Positions 12,073 through 23,666 of a DNA stretch of 64,000 bases are shown here, piece by piece (position 1 is the first letter of the stretch; every line of letters begins with the position of its first letter). Under the pieces are notes generated by a model. It did no database searches, was not told where the DNA came from, and saw only the letters and a program-made list of their open reading frames with translations. The stretch is from positions 2,666,001 to 2,730,000 of the forward strand of contig OY783216.1 in the NCBI GenBank assembly GCA_963678705.1. The letters are read 5' to 3'. The translations under genes and the position numbers were made by a program. The DNA is from Panorpa germanica. Lineage: Eukaryota; Arthropoda; Insecta; Mecoptera; Panorpidae.

Positions 12073-13944
12073 ATGAAGCTACTTACGGTATTCTTGGGAT
12101 GCTTCATCCAAATGCTGCTAACATCCTACGCAAACAGCACGAACATCCTCTTTTTGAATGGGATGCCTTCCAAAAGTCACCACATATGGAACAGACCGTT
12201 GATGGTGGCGCTAGCCAATCAGGGGCACAACGTAACAGCGCTCAGTCTGGACGTGGACAAGGAAGTCACTCCAAATCTTCATTATATTCACATCACAGGA
12301 GTATACGAACACATAGCAGAGTTTTACAAAACTGCAGACATGTCCCACTTCTCCAAAAACAACCCTTATGTCGACATCTCCATGATGTACGATTGGTACA
12401 GTTGGGTTTGCGAAATTCTACTAAAGACTGATGGTGTAGAGCAGCTCAATAATTACCCCAGTGACTTTAAGTTCGATGTCGTCATCCACGATTTTACGTG
12501 CGGACAATGTCTTCTTGGGTTTGTTCACAAATTTAACAGCCCTCCTTTGATTTCGGTAAGTAATTTTAAAATACTTCTTACTATTGTTATATCTATATAG
12601 CATATCCGTTTGCAACTTTCAGGTTTCTGCCTTTAACATTCCATCGTACACACCATTCGTCTCTGGTAATCCACAATTTCCCGCCTACGTACCATTAATG
12701 CCTCTGTCTTATCCATCGGACATGACCTTCATTCAGCGCGCTACAAATTTGTTTTGGCACGGTGTTGATAGGTTCTACCGGCATTATATGTACATGCCAC
12801 CAGTCAACAAAATATCGGCAGAGTTCTTTGGCCCCGATATGCCGGATTTGACCACCATAGAACAAAGTACGAGTCTCACATTCATTAACACGCACCCCAG
12901 TACTGATATTCCTCAACCACTGTTGCCAAATGTTATTGAAGTAGGGGGCATCCACATCCAGAAGCCAAATATTACAAAGGTAAATGCAACGAAGGACTTA
13001 AAATACTTACCATGTTCTACTCTATGTTAATATATAAACATAATCAAATTGTTTCATTGCAGAAATTGGGAAAAATTCTGGATGTATTAAACGGAGAAAA
13101 GGATGTAGTTTTATTCAGCTTGGGCTCCAATATGCGCAGTGATATTATGGTCCCTGAAAGGATACAGATGTTCCTAGATGCGTTTGCTAAATTGCCTGAG
13201 TACAACTTCCTCTGGAAATATGAATCTGATAATCTTGAAAGCATTCCCAAAAATGTTCTCATTCAGAAATGGATGCCACAAAACGATATTTTATGTAAGA
13301 ATATTTTAAGAGGAGTACAGTCTGGTTTCATATTGATGTAATTTTGTTAAACCTCTTTCTGTTTCAGCTTCACCAAAAGTAAAACTTTTCATGACACACG
13401 GGGGGATGCTGAGCACCCAGGAGTCCGTTTATCATGGAGTCCCAATGCTGGGGATGCCATTTTTAGTGGATCAGCACCAAAATCTGTACAAGAGTATATC
13501 GGCAGGAGTAGCAGAGAAGATCGATTACAATAATTTGAGTGTTGACGTAATTGTGGACAAAATTAGAAGAATAATAACAACGCCAAGGTACGATAAAATA
13601 ATCCCGTGTCATTCGTAGTTCGAAGATGGTCAATGATCTCAACATTTTAAACTTATTTCAGCTATCGAATTAACATAAAGAAAAGACAAGCAGCTTTTGT
13701 GAATAGGCAAAATACACCTTTAGAGACGGCGTTGTTCTGGGTGAACCACGTCATAGAGAATAAGGGGGTTCCTCATTTTCGTACAGTGCTGCCACAGATG
13801 CCCCTATGGAAACTATTGATGCTAGATGTGGTTGCTGTGTTCATAGGAATTGTTTTCGTAGTTTTACTTGTTATTAGGAAGGTTATTAAGGGCCTGTGCA
13901 GCTCGAAGTCAACAAAAATAGATGCAAAGAAGAAAAATAAATGA
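12073..13944 (+). CDS. UDP-glycosyltransferase UGT-3
   Basis: Complete UGT of 524 aa with coding exons 12073-12555, 12623-12979, 13063-13294, 13368-13587 and 13662-13944. Exon lengths are identical to those of UGT-2. Residues ~1-22 are the signal peptide, SHHIW gives the probable catalytic H36, and VVIHD the partner Asp. The signature FMTHGGMLSTQESVYHGVPM, the VDQHQN loop, one C-terminal membrane segment and the KKNK tail are all present. Exon 1 matches UGT-5 closely (EHIAEFYKTADMSHFS is shared) and UGT-2 poorly in the same stretch, while exons 2-5 are nearly identical in all three. Its second intron is 83 bp, not a multiple of three, unlike UGT-2 and UGT-5. The substrate is unknown. Confidence 0.96.
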
Positions 13945-14623
13945 ATTTATAATTAGGACAAGAAATTCTGTGTCACTTTTTTCTAACGTTCCTAATTCTT
14001 ATTTTGTTAATTCTATGTTACCTTGTTTTTCATCATTTCTCTTTTTGTAATTAATTTCTTTTCTAAATGAAAGTTATATATATAATTACACAATTGTTGT
14101 AATGTAATTATCTTGACAGTATAGTCAGCGATTAGATAGATGTACCAAATAGTATATCTTGTTTTTCAGCTATTTATATCAATTTTTATCACTTATTATC
14201 AAAAGTTTGTTTATATAAGGACGTGTTTTAGGTTAGCTAAGGTATATGAATTGTTTGTGCTCTCTTATTAAATTAGAAAGACATTTTTAATTGTTTTATT
14301 TTGTATTTTAGTATAATTTTCAATGTTAATTTATAGGTTATGTTTGTATTTTAATAAAAATTGTAAAAAAATTGTATTTTAATTATTAGAAAAGATTTTA
14401 TAACACTTAAGAAGCTGTTCTTAAGAGTTTTATGATTATGCTAAGTGCAAAAGAATAAATGTACAGTCCTTAATGTGTGACAAAACCATGACATTTGTGT
14501 GACATAGTTCTTTAACTCTTAAACTCTTTTTGATTAAAGTTATTTATATCCATGTTTTGTGTTTATCGGAAGTCGATGATTTATTTAAGTCGGACTAGAT
14601 TGGTCCTCAAAGCCTAACAATTA
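13945..14623. other. UGT-3 3' flank and spacer
   Basis: AT-rich, no gene recognised. The first ~30 bp after the stop reappear at 21047-21071, behind a relic of UGT tail codons. Confidence 0.5.
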
Positions 14624-14631
14624 ATCCAGGC

Positions 14632-15143
14632 CAGGGTACCCTCACTTAGTGTACAATTCATCAATGTCGCTTTAGGCGCCATTTTTAGAATAGTGAACTA
14701 AGATGCTCGGCGACTCAACATTTGAAGGGAATGAAGGGTGAAGGGAGTGCACTGAGCTAAAGTTCAGTGCAGTTCAGTGATACCACATATTAAAACATAA
14801 TATTTATATATATACATAAATATATATTAATATTGTAGTTTTATTTTGTGTTATGCTTTGTATCACTGTGTATACAATTATTTGCATTTGTTTAGTACTA
14901 TACAAAAATATTATGTTTTAATATGTGGTATCACTGAACTGCACTGAACTTTAGCTCAGTGCACTCCCTTCACCCTTCATTCCCTTCAAATGTTGAGTCG
15001 CCGAGCATCTTAGTTCACTATTCCAAAAATGGCGACTTATGGCGCCTAAAGCGACATTGAGTCGCTGAGCATCTTAGTTCACTATTCCAAAAATGGCGCC
15101 TAAAGCGACATTGATGAATTGTACACTAAGTGAGGGTACCCTG
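14632..15143. repeat. hAT foldback MITE 67 bp before UGT-4
   Basis: Long, almost perfect inverted arms begin CAGGGTACCCTCACTTAGTG and end CACTAAGTGAGGGTACCCTG around an AT-rich centre. The flanks ATCCAGGC and ATCCAGGT form an 8-bp target duplication with one mismatch. The 5'-CAGGG end and 8-bp duplication indicate the hAT superfamily. The right arm carries an internal tandem duplication of about 60 bp (from 14992) containing ATGGCG. It ends 67 bp before the UGT-4 start codon. Confidence 0.92.
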
Positions 15144-15210
15144 ATCCAGGTCTGGTTACATATCTAATGTATTGTTTGTATTTGTTTTTACAGATTACTA
15201 AACAAAAGAA

Positions 15211-17965
15211 ATGAGAAACCACCTGCTGGTTGTGTTAGGTTATGTCATAATGGCATCACTAACGCCATCTGCAAACTCCGCTAATATCCTCTGTCTGATG
15301 GGCATGGCTTCTCCAAGTCATCACATCTGGAACAGATCTTTAATGATCGCTTTGGCGAAACAAGGACATAATGTTACAGCACTCAGTATCGATGTAGATG
15401 AAGAAGCTACTCCAAATCTCCACTACATCCAGTTGCACGGTGTCTACGAAGGATTGGAGAAGTTTTTCGAAACGAGTGCTTTATCAGAAATGGCTCATAA
15501 CGATCCTTATGCAAGTATAGCATCAGCTTACGATTGGCTTGAGAAGGAATGCACGTTACTATTACTTGCTGATGGTGTGAACACGTTGAAGAACTACCCA
15601 AATGATTTTAAGTTTGACATCGTTATCCACGACTTTACCAGTGGCCAATGTTTGCTGGGTTTTGTGGACAAGTTCAACAATCCTCCATTGATTTCGGTAA
15701 TAGATTTGTGAGTATCTCAATAACTTCCTGCAAGTACTGTTTATTTCTTCTATTATTGTTTTCAGATAAGCGCATTCAGTGTGCCGACGTATTTACCTTT
15801 CGTATCCGGTAATCCACAATTTCCGGCTTACGTTCCTTTAGCGCCCCTGCCTTATTCTCTGGAAATGAACTTCTATCAACGGGCCAACAACTTAATATGT
15901 CACGCTTATGACAGATATTTACGACATTATGTGTTTCTGCCTAAAGTAAATAAAATGGCCGCCAGTTATTTTGAAAATGATGCACTTGACTTGACCTCCA
16001 TTGAACAAAACAATACGATGACCTTCATAAACACTGACCCCAGTATTGATGTGCCTCAACCGTTGTTACCAAATGTGGTAGAAGTTGGTGGGATGCATAT
16101 TCAAACTCCTAAAGGTAATCAGGTAAGTGAACTTTAGAACTTATCATGACTATTATAACTGAATGGGCTTGTGTCCTATGTCTTAATTTCTATAAAACTG
16201 TACTATATATTGATAAAGTGGGTTACTAAAACCTCAAATGTTCAATTATTTTTTAATAACTCCTTATACGAGTATGTTAAGAGATATTAACAATTAAAAA
16301 AGTAATTTTGTTCTTTAATTGTTAAAGGGATTCAACGTTGTACACATTCCAAATGCATGTGACATCATAATCCTTGGGTAAGGTTACCAACCTTACAGCT
16401 CATAAATCTCTGCTATATGTATTTATATATCAAAATATCAAATATTATTTACAGCTATTTCAAGGAACACTCAAATTCCAATATTATGTCTACCTTAGCA
16501 GGGTTAAATAAAATAAAAACTTATTATTCTTTGACTTGACTTGATTATTTGACTATCAACAGCTATAAAACATTACCACAGCACTGACCTACTCAACAAA
16601 TAATTGATGTTAAAATGCATTTCACGTCATACAAATATGGCCGACCATTTCTAGCGCTAAAACTACAATTCAAACTTTTAATTGCTATATCTCCGTCAAT
16701 ATTTAGATATTTAATAAAATAGACACGCCAATACACATTTATTAACATCAATTTCAATCAACAATTGAAAAATCGACCACTAAAAAATGAGGACACAAGC
16801 CCATTTATATAAAACAGCACTGTATATTGATAAATTCGGCTATCATAACCTTAAATAGCCAATTATTTTTATTCAATTCGCAATAGTATAAAATAACGAT
16901 TGAAATATTCATTTAATCCCTTCCACATTTGCTAACCTTTACAATCATTGTTAAAGAAGAGAAGAGAATCAGTTCACAACCCAATTGATACTTCTCGCAC
17001 AATATGAAACTATTTTCTATTGGTAATTAATCTTTCCAGACACTTGGAACAATTTCTGAGATACTTGCCGGACAGAAATTTGTAATTTTCTTCAGTATGG
17101 GGTCAAATATTCGAAGTGATTTTATGACACCAGATAGAATTAAAATATTTTTGGACGCATTCTCTAAGTTTCCGGAATATAACATCTTATGGAAATACGA
17201 ATCAGACAATCTTCAAAATATTCCAAAGAATGTTTATATTGAAAAATGGATGCCACAAGACGTCATATTATGTAAGACAATTTACTTTTCCATTTGCTGA
17301 TAATTAGAGCTGTGTGAAATTGGTAAAAATGATCGCTGAACTATATTTTTAGCTTCTTCAAATGTTAAATTATTTATAAGCCATAGCGGCAAGTTAAGTA
17401 CCCAGGAGGCCATCTTCTTTGGTGTTCCAATACTTGGTATGCCTATCTTTGGAGATCAACATCAAAATATTCAAAAGTGTATTCTAGCAGGCATAGCGGA
17501 GAAAATTGATTATAACAATATGTCAGTTGAAATACTAACTTACAAAATAAGAACAATGTTGACAAACCCCAGGTAATCTCATGTTGGATGTCGCATGTTT
17601 AAGTCGCATTAAGTTGTTTTGTGTAGTATACTCAAATGAATAACTGAAGACTGCCTGAAAAGTTTCAAATTATTATTTACAGTTATCAACAGAATATAAA
17701 AAAGAGACAGACTGCTTTTCGCAATAAGATAAACACGCCACTTGAAACGGCGGTGTATTGGGTGAACTACGTGATTCAAAATGGCGGAGCTGAACATTTT
17801 CGAACAGTGCTGCCACACATGCCGCTGTGGAAGTTATTGATGTTGGATGTGGCTGCATTATTTATATGTCTGATTGTTGCAATGTTTTTAATTGTTAGAA
17901 AAATACTAATGTTCATTTGTAGGCTAAACTTGTTAAATAGTAATTTGGAGAAGAAAAGGAAATGA
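15211..17965 (+). CDS. UDP-glycosyltransferase UGT-4
   Basis: Complete UGT of 525 aa with coding exons 15211-15696, 15766-16122, 17040-17271, 17353-17572 and 17683-17965. It has a signal peptide, SHHIW with the probable catalytic His, VVEVGG at the domain boundary, a C-terminal membrane segment and a KKRK (KKXX) tail. It differs from its neighbours at usually constant places: FFSMGSN where others have SLGSN, FISHSGKLSTQEA in the signature and IFGDQHQN instead of FVDQHQN. The core G, E and DQ positions remain, so it may be active with altered sugar-donor contacts. A full-length family A repeat lies in its second intron. TTTTTACAG at 15185-15193 suggests a non-coding first exon. Confidence 0.95.
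16162..16805 (-). repeat. Family A repeat in UGT-4 intron 2
   Basis: Full-length reverse copy, AATGGGCTTGTGTCCTATGTC to GAGGACACAAGCCCATT, in the intron between UGT-4 exons 2 and 3. An older relative of the family (to about 16985, ending TTCACAACCCAATTG) abuts its right end. Confidence 0.92.
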
Positions 17966-18863
17966 AATTATTACGCAAAATCTATGTTTTTATAATGTAA
18001 ATTATCGATAAAATATGTAATAAAGTATAATATATGTTCCGCAAGACGTGATTACCTCTTGATGACGTCATTCTGTTGTATTAGGCTTAATTGTTTGCGT
18101 ACTACTACATTACAAAACACCCTGTATAAATATGTTATAAACATTTGGTAATTTAAAATATATAGTTATGATAAGTATGGGATAAAATAATTCGAGATAA
18201 ATCAAAATAAATCAGTCCCGAATTAGGCCTGGAGCATGCTCTAAATAAAATATAAATCCGAGTTGAATGTAATATGTATATGCAGTGACTCCTAATTACG
18301 GGCCGCAAACAATTAATGTACTTGTCTACAAGTTAATGCGGCCCTGACTGCCCTTTGACATTTGACCCTGTATTACATAATTAGACTGGATATCGATTAA
18401 AAATATTTTTAACAAAATACGATTTATTAGTTCCTGTGCTGTCTTGAAATTCACCACACGCTTATCGGGTAATGTTATGTTATTCACTTTTAATAATATT
18501 TAAATTAAATTGAAATTGAATTCTATTTAGTTACAATCCAGGCATCTAGGAGGTGCCATGGATTCAAGCAATCCTTTGTGATTAGGTTAAACTGCGCAGG
18601 AATTAAATTTCTGTATAACGCATTTATTAGCTGGTCCAGTATGAGTTAGAATTATAACAAGGATCCACATGCCAGCTACTTTATTTCTACTAACTTTGTT
18701 ACCTTGATTAGTTTTGGGGACTTTACTGCTGATCCTTTTAAAGATACATTTATTACTTTAAAATTAATAGAACTTTTAAAATTCCGTGTACTGAAATTTA
18801 AATCCTTCAATTCTAACCTTTAAGTAACTTTGGGTTTATATTTTTAAATTAGAACAAATAGAA
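17966..18863. other. UGT-4/UGT-5 spacer
   Basis: No gene recognised. The end nearest UGT-5 shares ATTAGAACAAATAGA with the UGT-3 leader. The TTTTTAG acceptor seen before UGT-3 reads TTTTTAAATTAG here, so the acceptor may have shifted to 18851-18852. Confidence 0.4.
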
Positions 18864-20757
18864 ATGAAAAGTACGAAGCTAGTTACGTTATTGTTGGGAT
18901 GCTTGATTCAAATCCAGCTGATATTCCACGCAAACAGCACGAACATTCTATGTTTGATGGGGATGCCTTCCAAAAGCCACCACATATGGAACAGACCGTT
19001 GATGGTGGCGCTAGCCAATCAGGGGCACAACGTAACAGCACTCAGCGTAGACGTGGACAAGATAGCTACCCCAAATCTTCACTATATTCACATCACAGGA
19101 GTTTATGAGCACATAGCAGAGTTTTACAAAACTGCAGATATGTCCCACTTCTCCAAAAACAACCCTTATGTTGACATCTCGATGTCATACGATTGGTACA
19201 GTTGGGTCTGCGAAATTCTACTAAAGACTGATGGTGTAGAGCAGCTCAATAATTACCCCAGTGACTTTAAGTTTGATGTTGTCATCCACGATTTTACGTG
19301 CGGACCATGTCTACTTGGGTTCGTTCACAAATTCAACAACCCTCCTTTGATTTCGGTAAGTTAATTTACTTCTAACTTTGTTGGTATTTTTTTACTAAAT
19401 GGGACTTAGGTTTCTTAAAAGTAATATTTGTAACTTTCAGGTTTCTGCATTCAACATACCACCGTACACACCATTCGTCTCTGGAAATCCACAATTTCCC
19501 GCCTACGTACCATTAATGCCCTTAACTTATTCATCGGACATGACCTTCATCCAGCGCGCTACAAATTTGTTTTGGCACGGTGTTGATAGGTTCTACCGCC
19601 ATTATATCTACATGCCACCAGTCAGGAAAGTAGCTACAGAATTCTTTGGCCCCGATATGCCGGATTTGACCACCATAGAACAAAGTACTAGTCTCACGTT
19701 TATTAACACGCACCCCAGTATCGATATTCCTCAACCACTGTTGCCAAATGTTATTGAAGTGGGGGGAATTCACATCCAAAAGCCAAATATTACAAAGGTA
19801 AATGCAACGAAGGACGAATACTTACCAATAAATGTGCCACATTATTCTATGTTAATATATAAATATTATCAAATTGTTCTATTGCAGAAATTAGGCAAAA
19901 TTCTGGATGTATTAAACGGAGAAAAGGATGTGGTTCTATTCAGCTTGGGCTCCAACATGCGCAGTGACATTATGGTTCCTGAAAGGATACAGATGTTCCT
20001 AGATGCGTTTGCTAAATTGCCTGAGTACAACTTCCTCTGGAAATATGAATCTGATAATCTTGAAAGCATTCCCAAAAATGTTCTCATTCAGAAATGGATG
20101 CCACAAAACGATATTTTATGTAAGAATATTTTCCACTTTCAATTTTCTCTAGTTTTTTCAATTGTATTAAAACTCTTTCTGAATCAGCTGCACCAAAAGT
20201 AAAGTTGTTTATCTCACACGGGGGTGGTCTCAGCACCCAGGAATCTGTTTATCATGGAGTCCCGATGCTGGGGATGCCATTTTTAGTGGATCAGCACCAA
20301 AATCTGTACAAGAGTATATCGGCAGGAGCAGCAGAGAAGATTGATTACAATAATTTGAGTGTTGACGTAATTGTGGACAAAATTAGAAGAGTAATAACAA
20401 CGCCGAGGTACGACAAAATAATCCCGTGTCATTCGTAGTTTGAAGGCGGTCTTAATATTTTAAACTTATTTCAGCTACGGAATCAACGCCAAAAAAAGAC
20501 AAGCTGCTTTTCTTAACAGACAGAACACACCTTTGGAGACGGCGTTGTTCTGGGTGAACCACGTCATTGAGAATAAGGGGGTTCCTCATTTTCGTACAGT
20601 GCTGCCACAAATGCCTCTATGGAAATTATTAATGCTGGATGTGGTTGCTGCGTTCATAGGATTTGTTTTCGTAGTTTTACTTGTTATTAGGAAGGTTATT
20701 AAGGGCCTGTGCAGCTCGAAGTCAACAAAAGTTGATGCAAAGAAGAAAAATAAATAA
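18864..20757 (+). CDS. UDP-glycosyltransferase UGT-5
   Basis: Complete UGT of 527 aa with coding exons 18864-19355, 19441-19797, 19888-20119, 20188-20407 and 20475-20757. It has a signal peptide, SHHIW, and VVIHD followed by FTCGPC where its sisters have FTCGQC. The signature is FISHGGGLSTQESVYHGVPM, followed by VDQHQN. A membrane segment and KKNK tail close the protein. Exon 1 is closest to UGT-3, while the last exon and the 3' flank are closest to UGT-2, so the gene looks like a mosaic. The 90-bp second intron (19798-19887) is in frame and free of stops. Confidence 0.96.
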
Positions 20758-21005
20758 TTGTTAAAGTTCTGCATAACTATAAACTATACTTCAACTGCAT
20801 TAACAATGTTCAATCTTGGAGACGTGAGTTGTATTGCATAGTTACAGGCGCATTGTATCAGAACATCCTATAAATTTAACTTTATGGAGGATCATTCGAT
20901 TCCACATTTTTTGGAACAAGAATAATGTATATAGACATATAAGTACCATCATAATTATTACATTATAAGTTATCATTGTTAAAATATAATATTTTTATAT
21001 GTAAG
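20758..21005 (+). other. UGT-5 3' flank, copy of UGT-2 3' flank
   Basis: Nearly identical to 8161-8415. The match breaks at about 21010, just where a second UGT tail relic begins, which marks a recombination junction. Confidence 0.85.
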
Positions 21006-21012
21006 TTATTTC

Positions 21013-21071
21013 TAAGTCAACAAACATTGATGCAAAGAAGAAAAATAAATGAGTTTATAATTAGAACAAGA
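21013..21071 (+). pseudogene. Relic of a UGT C-terminal tail and 3' UTR
   Basis: AAGTCAACAAACATTGATGC and the following AAGAAGAAAAATAAATGA copy the last codons (KSTKIDAKKKNK and stop) of UGT-3, followed by its 3' flank TTTATAATTAGAACAAG. Nothing of the preceding exons remains. It is probably what is left of another tandem copy after unequal crossing-over. Confidence 0.85.
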
Positions 21072-21699
21072 TATTTTTAAAACTGTATCAGCTTTCTTTG
21101 TAGTCTTCTTTTAGTAATTCTTATTTAATAAATTGTATTCTATCTTGTCTTTTATTATTATTAACAGATGTACCATTTTTTGTAAGTAAAGAATTTTTGA
21201 AAATAATTTTTCTTTAGGACCTAACCGAAGGAGTTATTACTGTCAATATATAAATGTATATAATAAATATGTATATTTATTATAAATTAACTTATAATAA
21301 TTTATGTTTTTGTAATACACACATAAGTTTGTTATTGGGATTATCTTTTCACAGATGATATAAATAAAAATCTAAATTTTATGATTGTCATCCTAGATAA
21401 ATCGAAATTTATAATAACAGCCTGACCTTCGTGCACTGGTGTTATTATTTAATGAAATGTTGCCTTGACATGTAGCTCTCTAAAACGACGACGATGTTAT
21501 GCGTTATCAGTCACAGTACATGTTAATCAAGTCTTTAACTAAAGCTTTTGAACATAACATGTGTTACTAGCTCTTGCACTGTCTTTGAAATTAATCAGAC
21601 GACTATCAGGTAATGTTGTTATTCAATTTTAATAAAAAACTTACACACAATTTATATTAACTTGTTTTAAAATTTGATAAGCTCGTATTGTATTAGAAT

Positions 21700-23210
21700 A
21701 ATGGAATTGATGAACTGTTTAATTAAATTTCCAATATCCACGCGATTCTGACTTTTATGCGACCTTTTTTTCTAATTTTTTTTTTTATTTCTTAATTTTT
21801 TTTGATGCAGGTATGTTCTCCAGACTTTAAATCAAATAACTGCATCATTAGATTTTAAATATCTACGCGATTTTGGTTTTTATGCGACCTTTTTTAAATT
21901 CATGGACTTTTTTTTGTAAATTTTTTTTTTTAATTTCTTGAAATATTTTGGTGCAGTTATGTTTGCTAGGATTTAAATTAAATAACTGCATTATTACATT
22001 TTAATTATCCACGTTTCTTTGGCTTTTACGCGACCTTTTTTAAATTCATGGACTTTTTTTTCTAAAAACTTTTTTTGGATTTCTTAATTTTTTTTGATGC
22101 AGTTATGTTCGTTATGCTCTAAAATAAAAAACTGCGTCATTAGATTTTAAATATCTACGCAGATACTCAAAAAATTACATTGCTCTTAAATCATAATAGT
22201 GAACCTTTTCATCATTTTTAACAAGATTATAGCCTTCTTTCATTCCATACTTTGATAAAGAAATTAATATGTTGATATATCATAAACTAAAATACTTATT
22301 TAAAAATGAATTATAAATATGAAATCAGCATTCAAAATTAAGTTAAAATTCTTTATAAATAAACAAATATTTTTTCTTCAATTTTTATGAAAAGTAAGAA
22401 GGTTATACTCTTGTTACTTTTCATAAAAATTGAAGAAAATATATATGTCATTTTATTACGGATTTTAACTTAATTTTGAATGCTGATTTCAAATTTATAA
22501 TTCATTTCTAAATAAGTATTTTAGTTTATGATATATCAACATATTAAATCTCTATATAGAAAGAAGACTATAATCTTGTTAAAAATGATGAAAAGGTTCA
22601 CTTTTATGATTTTAAGAGCAATGCAATTTTTTGAGTATCTGCGTAAATATTTAAAATCTAATGAAGCAGTTTTTTATTTTAAAGCATAACGAACATAACT
22701 GCATCAAAAAAAATTAGGAAATCCAAAAAAAAATTTTAGAAAAAAAATGTCTATGAATTTAAAAAAGGTCGTGTAAAAGTCAGAATCGCGTGAATATTTA
22801 AAATGTATGAAGCAGTTATTTAATTTAAAGCCTAACGAGCATAACTGCATCAAAAGATTTCAAGAAATCAAAAAAAAAAATTTAGAAAAGAAAGTCCATG
22901 AATTTAAAAAAGGTAGCGTAAAAGCCAGAATCGGGAGGATATTTAAAATATATTGAAGCAGTTATTTACTTTAAAGCCTAACGAACATAACTGCATCAAA
23001 AAAAAATTAGGAAATCCAAAAAAAGTTTTTAGAAAAAAAGTCCATGAATTTAAAAAAAATCGCATAAAAGTCAGAATCGCGTAGATATTTAAAATCTAAT
23101 GATGCAGTTTTTTATTTTAGAGTATAAGGAACATACCTGCATCAAAATATTTCAAAGAATAAAAAAAAAAATTAGAAAAAAATGTCCATGAATTTAATAA
23201 AATTTAGACA
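21700..23210. repeat. Large foldback element with subterminal tandem units
   Basis: A roughly 1.5-kb imperfect palindrome centred near 22407, where CAATTTTTATGAAAAGTAA meets its complement. Each arm carries several ~125-bp units with the landmarks ACGCGATT, TATGCGACC, AATTCATGGAC and GATGCAGTTATG; in the right arm they appear as complements. The ends are not sharply defined by eye. No coding sequence is seen. It resembles Foldback-type elements in layout only. Confidence 0.75.
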
Positions 23211-23666
23211 TCATTGCGCCTGACAGGGCGGCAACATTACTTGCGAGCAAAATTTACAATAGAAGAAAATCATGTATTTTGCTATTATTTTTTGACAATA
23301 TTTACAGACCAATTCATCAATTAGCAATTAAATTTAACCGTTTTTGCTAAAATTAATTAAGAGTTATACAGCAAAAAGTAACAAATTGTTTTCCGAGGAT
23401 GCCAAAAGATTTCGAGCCACCATACGAATCGCGTATGCTAATTTATATTAAACATATAAACTTTCACTTGGAACATTATAATATAGGATTATTTGTTTTT
23501 ATATGTGAAATTAATATAGAACGTGTTAAATATTTCAATTTAAAAATGGAATTAAAATTTGTAATGATAATCAATTCACGCACAAAAGACAGTCGCGGGT
23601 AAACTCTAGTTAAGTTATATTTTTGCTACAACACCGTGGATTATTACTTTACAGAACTTACAAAGG

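Noticed and set aside
12099-12431. 110-codon frame overlapping UGT-3 exon 1 in another frame
   Set aside because: Shadow of the real UGT frame. The equivalent frame in UGT-5 (18899-19108) exists only because the underlying exon is conserved.
23399-23602. 67-codon frame upstream of UGT-6
   Set aside because: AT-driven composition and no supporting context; ends before the UGT-6 acceptor site.
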